The translations under genes and the position numbers were made by a program. Below are positions 16,663 to 26,139 of a stretch of 64,000 bases of DNA, in pieces. The stretch lies in NCBI GenBank assembly GCA_048267305.1, contig JBLWXT010000005.1, positions 62,001-126,000 on the forward strand, in the 5' to 3' direction. The notes under the pieces are model-generated. The model did no database searches. It saw nothing but the letters and a program-made list of their open reading frames with translations, and had not been told where the DNA came from. Origin of the DNA: Owenweeksia sp048267305 (GTDB lineage Bacteria > Bacteroidota > Bacteroidia > Flavobacteriales > Schleiferiaceae). Numbering within the stretch: position 1 is the stretch's first letter; the number at the start of each line of letters is the position of its first letter.

Positions 16663-18189
16663 ATGTCTATACTTGGAGTCCTTGTAAAAAAAGGAATTGA
16701 GATAAACCAAAAATTGAGATTTGAGCCGGATGACGCTACCTCTCAGCAAGTGAAACAATTAAGAGAGCTACTTAAGAAGGCTAAAAACACGGCTTTTGGC
16801 AAATATTACGGTTTTGCGGAAATTCTGGAGGCTGAAAATGTGATTGAAGCATTTCAAAAAGAAGTCCCCATTTTTGATTACCACAAAATGCACGATGAGT
16901 GGTGGGAAAAGCAACAGGAACATCCAGATATTACCTGGCCTGGTAAACCCGAGTTTTTTGCGCTGAGCAGTGGCACCACGGGAAAAGAGTCTAAACGTAT
17001 CCCCATAACTGAGGAGTTTTTACAAAGCATGCGCAGTGTAGGCACTTCACTTATTCGTTCAGTTCCCAATTTTGATTTTCCTGAAGAACTTTTTGAAAGT
17101 GAAATATTGATGTTGAGCAGCAGCGCTAATCTCAGTAAAAATGATCAGGGACACTTGGAAGGAGAGATAAGTGGCATAAATGTGAGCAACTTCCCTGGTT
17201 GGTACGATGTGTTTTATCGTCCCGGAAAGGAAATTGCCGCCATTACCGATTGGGATGAGCGTGTGCGCAGAATTGCTGAGGAGGCACCCAACTGGAATAT
17301 TGGAGCCATAGCCGGTATTCCTTCGTGGGTACTACTTATGCTAAAGGAGGTTATAAAGTACAATAAGGTGGAAAACATCCATCAGCTGTGGCCCAACCTT
17401 ACAGTATATGCCACAGGTGGAGTGGCCTTTGAAACCTACCGCAAGGATTTTGAGGCCATATCCGGTAAGCCAATAACAATTATTGATACCTACCTGGCCT
17501 CAGAAGGTTTCTTCTCCTATACAGCAAGGCCTAATACCCTTGATATGGAGTTGGCCTTGTCTCACGGCTACTTTTATGAATTTATTCCCTTTAATGAAAA
17601 GGGAGTGGATGAATTCGGGAATCTTCTTGAAAATCCTGAAATACACACTATAGCAGATGTAAAGAAGGATCAGGACTATGTTATGATCGTATCTACCTGT
17701 GCCGGGGCCTGGCGTTACCAAATTGGCGATGTTATTAAATTCACCAGCCTTGAACCGCATGAAATAGTGATTACCGGACGTACCAAGTTTTACCTCAATG
17801 TTGTGGGTTCTCAGCTTTCTGAGGATAAAATGGATGCTGCCATACTAGAGGTTGCTGAGCAGTTGGGAAATACGATTAATGAGTACTCTGTGGCGGCCGT
17901 AAAAAACGATGCAGGAGATTACATCCATCAGTGGGTGGTGGTTTCTGAAAAGGATATTAATGAAGAAGATTTTGCTGAAAGGCTGGATAAATCCCTTAAA
18001 GAGGCCAATAAAAACTATGGCGTAGCCAGGGAGAAGGCGCTAAAAGGGATTGCGGTAAAAGCCATCGGAAAAAAGGTTTATTATGACTTTTTAGCTCAGG
18101 GCAAGAAAAAGGGCGGACAGGTAAAAACGCCAAAAGTGATGGGAGAAGAGAAGATGAAGGGATTTCTGGAATTTATAAATAAGTCATAA
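16663..18189 (+). CDS. GH3-family acyl-adenylating enzyme
   Basis: 508 residues. It matches the GH3 (auxin-responsive GH3-like) adenylate-forming family: FALSSGTTGKESKRIPIT at about 98-116 is the ATP-loop motif, followed by GWYDVFYRPG, an ATGG motif (VYATGGVAFETY), YLASEGFFSY and YQIGDVIKFTS with a FYLNVVG hinge. Plant members join amino acids to carboxylate hormones. Bacterial members are widespread in Bacteroidota with unknown substrates, so amide-bond formation is inferred from family only. It is cytoplasmic, with no signal peptide. Its 3' end overlaps the convergent metallopeptidase gene by 6 bases. The 243-bp gap upstream (16420-16662) shows nothing recognisable. Confidence 0.85.
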   Translation: MSILGVLVKKGIEINQKLRFEPDDATSQQVKQLRELLKKAKNTAFGKYYGFAEILEAENVIEAFQKEVPIFDYHKMHDEWWEKQQEHPDITWPGKPEFFALSSGTTGKESKRIPITEEFLQSMRSVGTSLIRSVPNFDFPEELFESEILMLSSSANLSKNDQGHLEGEISGINVSNFPGWYDVFYRPGKEIAAITDWDERVRRIAEEAPNWNIGAIAGIPSWVLLMLKEVIKYNKVENIHQLWPNLTVYATGGVAFETYRKDFEAISGKPITIIDTYLASEGFFSYTARPNTLDMELALSHGYFYEFIPFNEKGVDEFGNLLENPEIHTIADVKKDQDYVMIVSTCAGAWRYQIGDVIKFTSLEPHEIVITGRTKFYLNVVGSQLSEDKMDAAILEVAEQLGNTINEYSVAAVKNDAGDYIHQWVVVSEKDINEEDFAERLDKSLKEANKNYGVAREKALKGIAVKAIGKKVYYDFLAQGKKKGGQVKTPKVMGEEKMKGFLEFINKS

Positions 18190-18771
18190 CTCCACATCCG
18201 GCTTAGCCGAAACCGGTGGATGTTTATGCTGCCATACCTCGGCCATTTCTATGGGCATATAATATTTCCGGATTTTGTCCTTGTAGCTTTCATCCAGCAG
18301 ATGATGCTCCAGGATGAACTTTTTGGTGGCTATAATTTCCTGACGGAAACCGTGCCTTATGGCAATGCGGTCTGCGGCATGCTCGGCTTCCCTTTTAAAC
18401 TTTTCGGAGAGCATGTACTTAATTCCAAACAGTATCATACCAAGGTTGTGGTGAGAGCGGTAATCCACCAGATGTCCCAGCTCGTGAGCAAACCAGCCGG
18501 TAAGTACATCTTCGGGTAGATCGGCCACCTTTAGCTGCTTACTGTCTCTTACCAAAATGGCCAGTTTTACCTTGTAGTGGGTTATTCCGCTAATAAGGCT
18601 GCCCAGGCTAAAAACAGGCTGGGCCTGCATGGTGGAAGATTTTATATGGATTTGCCTCAGCGAAACCCTGCAGTTGTGAAGAGCTTCATAGCGGTTTAGC
18701 ACTTTTATAAAACTATCCTTTATTTTTTGGTTTTGGATATTGTGAAAGGTGATGTTCAATGGCTCTTGCAT
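18184..18771 (-). CDS. Small gluzincin-type metallopeptidase (HExxH)
   Basis: 195 residues with no signal peptide or membrane segment. The zinc motif HELGH is at residues 96-100, and EHAAD with candidate third ligand E130 and the conserved D134 follows 30 residues later, the pattern seen in M48-like and related minigluzincins. Length is close to the bare catalytic core, without the membrane spans of HtpX. A cytoplasmic peptidase is expected; substrate unknown. It is convergent with, and overlaps by 6 bases, the GH3-type gene. Confidence 0.7.
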   Translation of the reverse strand: MQEPLNITFHNIQNQKIKDSFIKVLNRYEALHNCRVSLRQIHIKSSTMQAQPVFSLGSLISGITHYKVKLAILVRDSKQLKVADLPEDVLTGWFAHELGHLVDYRSHHNLGMILFGIKYMLSEKFKREAEHAADRIAIRHGFRQEIIATKKFILEHHLLDESYKDKIRKYYMPIEMAEVWQHKHPPVSAKPDVEL

Positions 18772-18924
18772 AGGATATAGACATTTAAAACCTTCAATTG
18801 TTGACCAGTATTATTAAGTGTCATCGCTAAGTTATGAATGGGATAATTTAGGGCTCAGCTCAATGATGGAAAAATCACTGCCAGTGAGAGATTATTGTCT
18901 CATAGGTTCATGTTGGCTGTTTTA

Positions 18925-20379
18925 TCAGTTTAGAGGAAGCTGCTTTTTTAAACTATAAACCCTAAAGGAGCCTTTCTCCAGGATTAGCTTATCCAGATTT
19001 GGGATTATCTCTTGCTTGGTATAGATGTTTTCAGAGTCGGTATATAAATATTCAGCACCATTGTCAATCATAGCTTTCAGGTCTCTGGCATTTAGGTTGT
19101 CATTGTCAAAGCCCCATCCCTTTTTATCGATATAATAGAAGAGTATAAAGTGCGACTGATCATTTCCTGCCACCACCAAAGCATCCTTTGGCACTACATT
19201 TCTAAGCTCTGTTTTGTGTTGTAACAGATCTTTGTTAAATCCGGGAGAGTCCGGATCCCACCTTCCGTTCATTCTTAAATAACAGCTTAGTGGAAGAATG
19301 ATTAGCAAGGCAATAGCCAGGTATTTTTTTGATTTGTATATGTGGAATCCTCCGTAGGCAACAAGCATAAATAGTAAAGGGTAGAAAGGGAATAGGTAGT
19401 AGTCATGCACCTTGGCAATGGCATTGGCTTCAAAGATGTAGTAGATTAATACAAGAAGGCTTAACGCTATTAATAGTACAAATCTGGAATCCTTATAGGC
19501 TCGGTTTTTAAACAGAAAGTAAAAACCAGCCAGAAAAAACAGTACAGAGCCATAATTAAGAAGCAGCTCCGGCAGGGTGGAGATTAAGTTGTGTTGAAAG
19601 TAGTCTAGCAATTTTGATGACGAATCTTCATTGCCTAAAATACCCAACACAATAGGATTGTTTTGCCATGTGGGTATAACGCTGGCGTACCATATCAATG
19701 GCAGAACAATGGAGCCCATGGCTCCCAGCATTTGGAGAAACAGTTTACGGTTAAGCCCCGTTTGAAGCATTCGCATGAAAAAATGGGTGGCAGGAACAAC
19801 AAAATAGATTACAAAAGGAAGCTTGCACAAGGTTCCAAGGCTTAGCAATAATCCGGATATTACCAGTGTGCTGTATTTTTTATTGTGAAGCCAGCTAAAA
19901 AACAGAGCCAGACCCCAAATGGAAAAACATAAGGCCAGGTTATCAGGCAGAGGATTGATGGTGTAGTAGAAAAAACTTGGGGAGAAAGTAAATGCCCAGG
20001 CTCCAATTAGGGATAGGAGTACATTTTGAAATAAAACATCCAGTAACCTATATATTCCTAAAATTGAAATCAAACCAACTATAAACATGAAAATTCTGGT
20101 GATAATCAGGTGATTGCCAAATAACTTGTATTGGCAGGCAACCAGCCACTGCATTAAGGGAAATTCCATCCTAAAAATACCACTGGAGTTTCCTCTGTCA
20201 TTTTTCCGAGGATTTAATATGTTCATATCCTCTTCATAAAAGTTGATTATGGTGGATTGCGTTTGAGTTTGTCGCCAAACATGAACGCTCATAAGCTCCG
20301 TAGAAAAATGCTTTACATGCATCAGCGCACTAATGGCAAAAATTGATATTAAAATAGTGTTGCGGAGCCTTACAGTCAT
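18925..20379 (-). CDS. GT-C fold membrane glycosyltransferase (ArnT/PMT-like)
   Basis: 484 residues with about ten or eleven hydrophobic helices. The first loop after helix 1 carries VHVWRQTQTQS and the acidic group EED at 49-51, where GT39/GT83 enzymes have their catalytic acidic residues. A second marker is ITRIFMFIVGLISILGIYRL. The soluble C-terminal part (about 390-484) ends in a small domain with DNGAEYLYTDSEN. Such enzymes move sugars from a polyprenyl-phosphate donor to lipids or proteins on the periplasmic face; the acceptor is not known. It is monocistronic, with 153 bases of featureless sequence on its 3' side. Confidence 0.72.
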   Translation of the reverse strand: MTVRLRNTILISIFAISALMHVKHFSTELMSVHVWRQTQTQSTIINFYEEDMNILNPRKNDRGNSSGIFRMEFPLMQWLVACQYKLFGNHLIITRIFMFIVGLISILGIYRLLDVLFQNVLLSLIGAWAFTFSPSFFYYTINPLPDNLALCFSIWGLALFFSWLHNKKYSTLVISGLLLSLGTLCKLPFVIYFVVPATHFFMRMLQTGLNRKLFLQMLGAMGSIVLPLIWYASVIPTWQNNPIVLGILGNEDSSSKLLDYFQHNLISTLPELLLNYGSVLFFLAGFYFLFKNRAYKDSRFVLLIALSLLVLIYYIFEANAIAKVHDYYLFPFYPLLFMLVAYGGFHIYKSKKYLAIALLIILPLSCYLRMNGRWDPDSPGFNKDLLQHKTELRNVVPKDALVVAGNDQSHFILFYYIDKKGWGFDNDNLNARDLKAMIDNGAEYLYTDSENIYTKQEIIPNLDKLILEKGSFRVYSLKKQLPLN

Positions 20380-20503
20380 TTATTGGCGAATTATGAAAAG
20401 GGAAAAGCTAAACTTGTTTGAAATCCGGAGACCTTACCAGGAAGGCTTTGCGGCACTACCGTGGGGCTCAGGATATTTTAACTTTTGGATTATTTAACAG
20501 CCA

Positions 20504-20571
20504 CCCAAAGTAAAAATTTTTGAATGGTAAAAAAGAAGTGAATGAGCTGTGACTTGCTTTTTTACTTTGGG
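20504..20571. repeat. 13-bp perfect inverted repeat, MITE- or REP-like
   Basis: CCCAAAGTAAAAA at 20504-20516 is the exact reverse complement of 20559-20571, with a 42-base A/T- and G-rich centre. It lies in the 381-bp gap between the glycosyltransferase gene and the hydrolase lipoprotein gene, which holds no credible CDS. Size and symmetry suggest a small non-autonomous mobile or palindromic element. A flanking duplication is not obvious and copies elsewhere cannot be checked here. Confidence 0.4.
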
Positions 20572-20760
20572 CCGCTCTTTTCGGTAAACTTTTAGTGCCT
20601 TGACTGGTTTGAGGAGCACACATTAATATGTAAACATTGGTGGTTCTCAACAAAAATACATCATTGTCAGCGCAGCTGGTGGTGCACTTGGCGGGAACCT
20701 GGTTTATTGATTAGCACTTCAGAGCTAAACCTAATCTGGAATTTAAACCTCTATTACTTT

Positions 20761-21744
20761 ATGCCTGAATATTTTAAAAAATTTGCACTACTGCCATTAT
20801 TTGTATTGCTGATTAGTTGTCAAGGACCTACTGACACAGCTAAGGAGAAAAACGTCTTAAAGCATAAATATGCCTATCTGTTGAATAAAAATCCGGATTC
20901 CCTCAATTATACCCAACTTTATAATAGGGCACTCAACCTTTGGGAATTGCCTTTTGAAGAAGTGGATTGCCCAACACAATATGGTAACGCACATGTAATA
21001 ATCACAGGGCCAAAAGATGCTCCACCTTTGGTTTTGCTTCATGGGATGAATGCAAGTTCAACCATGTGGTACGCCAATATTGAAGCTCTCTCCGAAAACC
21101 ATAGAGTGTACTGTATCGACTTTTTGCTGGAGGTGAATAAGTCGGCTATGAAGGGAGATGTAGCCGGCACAGCAGCTGTAATGAAGTGGTATGATGAGGT
21201 TTTTACTTGCCTCGGACTTCAGGAGTTTAGTATGGTGGGAGCATCACGTGGAGGGTGGCTTGCCACTAAAATTGCCATTGAAAATCCAGAACGGGTAAAC
21301 AGGCTTGTTTTGTTAAGCCCCGCCCAAGCCTTGATATGGATACCGCCCAGCCGTAAGATGCTTACTAACATTATGTACACCATGCGCCCGGAGCGCGAAG
21401 ATTTGCGGAAATCACTGGAAGCACTCAGCCATGATGTGGATAACATCTCTCAGTTATATATTGATCAATATTACAAGGCTACAACCCAGGCTGAGGTAAG
21501 TACCTCTCTTTTGGAAATGACACCTTTTGATGACGATGCACTGGCTGCGCTTTCCATGCCGGTAATGCTTCTTATTGGTGATAATGACTTTATCAATAAT
21601 GAAAACAGCATTGAGCAAGCCCGCGAAAATATTCCGGATGTAAAAACAGCCATCATTAAAAATGCCGGACATTTTCTTTCCATAGATCAGGCAGCAGAAG
21701 TAAACAGCATAGTTGTGGGTTTTTTAAAACATCCCCATAAATGA
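20761..21744 (+). CDS. Alpha/beta-hydrolase lipoprotein
   Basis: 327 residues from ATG 20761; an upstream TTG-initiated extension is rejected because the Met start gives a clean lipoprotein signal with lipobox LLISC. The alpha/beta-hydrolase core has the oxyanion motif LHGMNASS, nucleophile elbow G-A-S162-R-G, acid D274 or D276 in LIGDND, and H304 in NAGHF. It is probably an esterase or lipase anchored in the envelope; substrate unknown. The SxxR/GGW step after the nucleophile is like the small esterases of the MhpC group. It stands alone, with the inverted repeat element upstream and a methyltransferase gene 96 bases downstream. Confidence 0.82.
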   Translation: MPEYFKKFALLPLFVLLISCQGPTDTAKEKNVLKHKYAYLLNKNPDSLNYTQLYNRALNLWELPFEEVDCPTQYGNAHVIITGPKDAPPLVLLHGMNASSTMWYANIEALSENHRVYCIDFLLEVNKSAMKGDVAGTAAVMKWYDEVFTCLGLQEFSMVGASRGGWLATKIAIENPERVNRLVLLSPAQALIWIPPSRKMLTNIMYTMRPEREDLRKSLEALSHDVDNISQLYIDQYYKATTQAEVSTSLLEMTPFDDDALAALSMPVMLLIGDNDFINNENSIEQARENIPDVKTAIIKNAGHFLSIDQAAEVNSIVVGFLKHPHK

Positions 21745-21840
21745 ATTGCAGAAAGGCGGTAGCTTTTAATTTAAAAATAGGTGAAGATCGTACATTGGCT
21801 TACTGTGAAAATGGTACACACTTGATTTTTTGAAGATTAT

Positions 21841-22539
21841 ATGCTAGCCAATAGGAGCATGGAAGGGGAGGAGCTTGATAATTTTGATATTGAGCCAAAC
21901 ACTTTGTATGAAGTACTTACGGGTCTTCAGCTTATCAACTCATGGCTAGGAAATACTTCACTAACCTTAAAGGAGGTTGTGAAAATTGTGGAGCAGTTTC
22001 CTGCTGAAAAGCTCAAAATTGTTGACCTGGGCTGTGGAGGAGGAGATAACCTTAGAACCATAGAGGCCTGGTGTAAGTTGCACAATACAGATATTGAGTT
22101 GGTGGGTATTGATGGAAATCATAATGTGGTAAATTATGCTCGGGAGCAAAATGTTATTGGAAGTAAAATCACCTATTATCAGGCCGATATTTTAAATCCC
22201 GAATTTGAAATACCCAGCTGTGATGTATTGATCAGCAGTCATTTTTTGTATCACTTTACAGATGATGGGCTGAGTGATTTTCTTATTAAATCAGCCCCGG
22301 GAATCAGTCATGTTATACTTTTTACAGATTTACAGAGGAGTCCGATTCCCTATTTCCTTTTTAAAGTGTTTTCTACTTTTTTACCTTTAAACGGTATGGT
22401 TAGGCGGGATGGATTAACAGCTATTGCCAGAGCATTTAAGCGTAAGGAGCTGGTTAGCATTGTAAAAAAGGCCGGATTTCTCCAATACAGCATCCGCTGG
22501 AAGTGGGCTTTTAGGTATCTTGTTAAAATTGAAATGTAA
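21841..22539 (+). CDS. SAM-dependent methyltransferase, class I
   Basis: 232 residues from ATG 21841, or ATG 21859. SAM motif I is VDLGCGGGDNLR from residue 61; the acidic ribose-binding step is VGIDGNHN, motif II/III is CDVLISSHFLYHF and post-motif is GISHVILFTDL. C-terminal region RRDGLTAIARAFKRKEL resembles methyltransferases found beside type III polyketide synthases and lipid pathways in Bacteroidota, but no such synthase is adjacent. Substrate unknown. Confidence 0.75.
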   Translation: MLANRSMEGEELDNFDIEPNTLYEVLTGLQLINSWLGNTSLTLKEVVKIVEQFPAEKLKIVDLGCGGGDNLRTIEAWCKLHNTDIELVGIDGNHNVVNYAREQNVIGSKITYYQADILNPEFEIPSCDVLISSHFLYHFTDDGLSDFLIKSAPGISHVILFTDLQRSPIPYFLFKVFSTFLPLNGMVRRDGLTAIARAFKRKELVSIVKKAGFLQYSIRWKWAFRYLVKIEM

Positions 22540-22685
22540 TAAAGGCAAGAGCCAATCTGAAATCTTTGATGAATCGGATAATTTAAATTCAACCTTGCTT
22601 ATGGCCAATACTTCAATACAGTATTTTTGGTGTGTATAGAAATCGTTGATCTCAAAAATCAATCTCCGCAACATAAGCCTCAAGC

Positions 22686-25190
22686 ATGTCAGCCAATAAG
22701 TTTAATATTCCGGGCCTTACCGATGAAGAGGTGCTACGCTCCAGAGAAATCAATGGCTATAACAGCCTTGACTTTAAAAAACAGAATGGTTTTATAATAG
22801 CTGTAAAGAGTCTTGCCAAAGAGCCCATGGTGATTCTTCTATTGGTGGTTTCAACCATTTACTTCATTACAGGAAATATAGGCGATGGCCTGTTTCTCTC
22901 ATCGGCCATTGTACTGGTGGCCGCCATTTCCCTCTATCAGGATTCCAGAAGCCGCAACGCTTTGGAGAAGTTAAAAACGCTTACACAACCCGATTGTGAT
23001 GTAATTAGAAATGGCAAAACGGAAAAAATTCCGAGCACTGAAGTGGTGGTAGGCGATAGCCTGATGATAGAGGAAGGAGGCACCATTGTGGCCGATGGTA
23101 TTATTTTACATTCCAACGACTTTTCCGTAGATGAATCCATCCTTACGGGAGAATCCATGTCTGTGTTTAAAGACAGTGAAAAGGAAGACAACCTGGTGTT
23201 TAGTGGTACAACTGTAGCGAGTGGTTTGGCCATAGTTAAAGTTACAGCCATAGGAAAGGCCACAAGTCTGGGCAAAATCGGTAAAAGCCTGGAGGATATT
23301 AAGGAGGAAAAAACACCACTGGAGCGTCAGATTACCAATTTTGTAAAGAAGATGGTAATTGCAGGTATTATCGTTTTCCTGATTGTTTGGGGTATTAATT
23401 ATTTCCGTTCGGGAGATGTACTCGACAGTTTATTGAAGGCATTAACCCTGGCTATGAGTATTTTACCTGAGGAAATTCCGGTGGCCTTTACCACATTTAT
23501 GGCACTGGGGGCCTGGCGGCTGATGAAAATAGGCGTAGTGGTAAAACAAATGAAAACGGTGGAAACGCTGGGTAGTGCCACAGTAATATGCACGGATAAA
23601 ACGGGCACTATTACCGAGAACAGAATGAGCCTTGCCGCTTTATATACCCTGGGCTCCAAACGGGTTTCTAAACCAGATGCTGATTTAACTGCCGATGAAA
23701 AAGACCTGATCCGTGTGGCCATGTGGGCGAGTGAGCCTATTCCTTTTGACCCGATGGAAGTAGCTCTTCACCATGAGTATGGTAAAATAGCTCCCAAAGA
23801 TGAGCGTCCGGCTTACAGCATGTTTCATGAATACCCCCTGGGGGGAAAGCCTCCTATGATGACTCATATTTTTGAGGATAAAAATCAAAACAGGATTATC
23901 GCTGCCAAAGGAGCCCCGGAGGCTTTAGTGGCAGTATGCAATTTATCACCTGAGGAAAAAGGTGAAATACAACAGGCGATTGAAAATCTGGCATTGGAGG
24001 GCTATAGGGTTTTGGGAGTAGGTGAGGCAGACTTTAACGGAAACGATTTTCCAAAAACACAGCAGGAATTTAAATTTAGGTTTAAGGGTATAGTGGCGTT
24101 TTATGATCCTCCCAAAAAAAACATCCAAAAAGTATTTGAAGACTTTTATACAGCCGGTATTCAGGTTAAGATTATTACCGGGGATAACACAGCCACTACA
24201 ACTTCTATTGCGCGTCAGGTAGGCTTTAAAGGTTATGAACACAGCATAACGGGAGATGAACTCATGAAACTCTCTGAGGCCGAATTAAAGAGCAGTGTTT
24301 CAGATTTACAGGTTTTCACCAGAATGTTCCCGGAGGCTAAGCTAAAAATCATTAATGCCTTAAAATCCAATGGTGATATTGTGGCCATGACGGGTGATGG
24401 GGTAAATGATGGTCCGGCACTAAAGGCTGCACACATTGGTATTGCCATGGGAAAAAAGGGAACTGAAATAGCCAGGCAGGCAGCATCTCTGATTTTGGTA
24501 AATGATGATTTGGCCATAATGGTGGATGCCGTGGCGATGGGGCGGAAGATATATGCCAACCTCAAAAAGGCTATTCAATATATCATCTCCATTCATATTC
24601 CCATTATTCTTACGGTGTTTCTTCCGTTGGCGCTCGGTTGGGTGTTTCCCAATATATTTTCGCCCATCCACATTATTTTGCTCGAGTTGATAATGGGCCC
24701 CACCTGTTCCATTATTTATGAAAATGAACCGATGGAGAAAAACACCATGACTCAAATGCCCAGGCCCTTTACAAGTACCTTCTTTAGTTGGAAGGAGCTT
24801 ACTACCAGTATTATTCAGGGCTTAGTGATTACGATGGGAACACTGCTGACTTATCATTATGCGGTAAGTCAAAGCCATGATGAGGCCATTACCCGCACCA
24901 TGGTTTTTACCACTCTGATTTCCGCCAATATATTTCTTACTCTGGTAAATCGTTCGTTCTACTATTCCATTTTTACCACTTTGCGATACAAAAACAATTT
25001 GGTGGCTTTAATAATCCTGATAACCGTTGGCATAACAGCCTTGTTGATTTATATAAATCCTCTCACGGCCTTTTTCCAATTTAAAACCTTAACCGCTTTG
25101 CAGCTTATGCAAAGCATAGGCATGGGCTTTATATGCGTTATGTGGTATGAGTTGGTGAAGCTGTCAAAGAGGCTGAGGAAGGATACATAG
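22686..25190 (+). CDS. P-type cation-transporting ATPase (P2-like)
   Basis: 834 residues. The actuator domain has the TGES loop (SILTGESMSVFK). The phosphorylation site is D304 in CTDKTGTIT. KGAPEAL is the nucleotide-domain motif, and TGDN with MTGDGVNDGPALKAAHIGIAMG are the P-domain hinge motifs. About ten membrane spans are visible. The ion-binding helix 4 reads ILPEEIPVAF rather than the PEGLP of calcium pumps, so the transported ion is uncertain. The N domain is compact compared with SERCA. It was probably a single-gene unit: a strong terminator lies 11 bases after the stop. Confidence 0.88.
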   Translation: MSANKFNIPGLTDEEVLRSREINGYNSLDFKKQNGFIIAVKSLAKEPMVILLLVVSTIYFITGNIGDGLFLSSAIVLVAAISLYQDSRSRNALEKLKTLTQPDCDVIRNGKTEKIPSTEVVVGDSLMIEEGGTIVADGIILHSNDFSVDESILTGESMSVFKDSEKEDNLVFSGTTVASGLAIVKVTAIGKATSLGKIGKSLEDIKEEKTPLERQITNFVKKMVIAGIIVFLIVWGINYFRSGDVLDSLLKALTLAMSILPEEIPVAFTTFMALGAWRLMKIGVVVKQMKTVETLGSATVICTDKTGTITENRMSLAALYTLGSKRVSKPDADLTADEKDLIRVAMWASEPIPFDPMEVALHHEYGKIAPKDERPAYSMFHEYPLGGKPPMMTHIFEDKNQNRIIAAKGAPEALVAVCNLSPEEKGEIQQAIENLALEGYRVLGVGEADFNGNDFPKTQQEFKFRFKGIVAFYDPPKKNIQKVFEDFYTAGIQVKIITGDNTATTTSIARQVGFKGYEHSITGDELMKLSEAELKSSVSDLQVFTRMFPEAKLKIINALKSNGDIVAMTGDGVNDGPALKAAHIGIAMGKKGTEIARQAASLILVNDDLAIMVDAVAMGRKIYANLKKAIQYIISIHIPIILTVFLPLALGWVFPNIFSPIHIILLELIMGPTCSIIYENEPMEKNTMTQMPRPFTSTFFSWKELTTSIIQGLVITMGTLLTYHYAVSQSHDEAITRTMVFTTLISANIFLTLVNRSFYYSIFTTLRYKNNLVALIILITVGITALLIYINPLTAFFQFKTLTALQLMQSIGMGFICVMWYELVKLSKRLRKDT

Positions 25191-25201
25191 GGTTGTTTTA
25201 T

Positions 25202-25226
25202 ACAAGGAATATTTCCTTGTTTTTTA
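25202..25226 (+). terminator. Intrinsic terminator of the P-type ATPase gene
   Basis: Stem ACAAGGAA (25202-25209) pairs with TTCCTTGT (25213-25220) around a 3-base loop and is followed directly by a T-run. It begins 11 bases after the stop at 25190. Confidence 0.85.
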
Positions 25227-25362
25227 ATGCCTTTATCAAAGGGATGAAGGATTGTAATCCGTAATTTAGTGCAGCCTTTGGAGCTAAGGAAAACTACAAT
25301 ACCCTGCTTCTGGCACAAAATAATTAGTCCATAGAACTCTTTAATAGAAAAATCAAAAACAC

Positions 25363-25938
25363 ATGAAAAAAGTATTGTTCCTTACCGGAGATTTCACCGA
25401 AGATTATGAAACCATGGTGCCTTTTCAAATGCTGCAAATGGTAGGCTATGAAGTGCATGCCGTATGTCCGGATAAAAAGAAGGGCGATCAGATTAAAACG
25501 GCCATTCACGATTTTGAAGGAGACCAAACCTATACCGAAAAGCCAGGTCATAATTTCACACTCAATTACAGCTTTGATGAGGTAAATACCAGCGACTATA
25601 GCGGATTGGTAATTGCCGGGGGTCGCGCTCCTGAATATTTGAGATTAAATGATCGTGTAATTGAAATTACCAAGGACTTCTTTAAGGATAACAGACCAGT
25701 GGCGGCCATTTGCCATGGTATACAAATACTTACAGCGGCAGGTGTGGTAAAAGGTCGCAAGCTCACAGCTTATCCGGCAGTTGGTCCTGAAGTTACTTTG
25801 GCAGGTGGCGAGTTTCAAAGCATTGCTGCTGATAAGGCCTATGTGGATGGCAATTTGGTTACTTCACCAGCATGGCCGGGGCATCCCGCTTTTATTGCAG
25901 AGTTTTTAAAAGTGATGGGCGCAACGATTCAGCTTTAG
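25363..25938 (+). CDS. DJ-1/PfpI family protein
   Basis: 191 residues. It has the class I glutamine-amidotransferase-like fold with the nucleophile elbow AAICHGIQIL (C117, H118), the early Glu in GDFTEDYE and the signature strand LVIAGGRAPEYL. Close relatives are described as intracellular proteases, deglycases or glyoxalase III; which activity applies cannot be read from sequence. Cytoplasmic. Own terminator at 25966. Confidence 0.88.
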   Translation: MKKVLFLTGDFTEDYETMVPFQMLQMVGYEVHAVCPDKKKGDQIKTAIHDFEGDQTYTEKPGHNFTLNYSFDEVNTSDYSGLVIAGGRAPEYLRLNDRVIEITKDFFKDNRPVAAICHGIQILTAAGVVKGRKLTAYPAVGPEVTLAGGEFQSIAADKAYVDGNLVTSPAWPGHPAFIAEFLKVMGATIQL

Positions 25939-25965
25939 GTATATCTATCTTTCTATACATATATA

Positions 25966-25993
25966 TTACATCCTCAAGTGAGGATGTAATTTT
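25966..25993 (+). terminator. Intrinsic terminator of the PfpI-like gene
   Basis: Perfect 10-bp stem TTACATCCTC / GAGGATGTAA with a 4-base loop and a short T-run (25990-25993), 27 bases after the stop. Confidence 0.75.
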
Positions 25994-26086
25994 AACTTCC
26001 TATTAGTTGGAAGGCTAAAATGCTGTATTTGTAAGGGTTTCAAATCTAAGCTGAATTTATTCAAAATAATTTCAGCATTTGGATAA

Positions 26087-26109
26087 GGGTAAACTTATGG
26101 TGGGTTGTC
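26087..26109 (+). promoter_or_regulatory. ECF-type promoter site E (DUF2807 gene, outside the sigma cluster)
   Basis: GGGT at 26087-26090, 15 bases, TGTC at 26106-26109, preceded by GGATAA exactly as in site D. It ends 30 bases before the ATG at 26140. It is about 17 kb from the sigma gene, which shows the motif is not just a local duplication of the cluster's intergenic DNA. Confidence 0.7.
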
Positions 26110-26139
26110 TTAAAAAAATAAGACAATAAAAACCATCAA

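Noticed and set aside
20468..20653. Possible 61-residue gene on the minus strand
   Set aside because: It runs through the inverted repeat element and has no start context, signal or family pattern.
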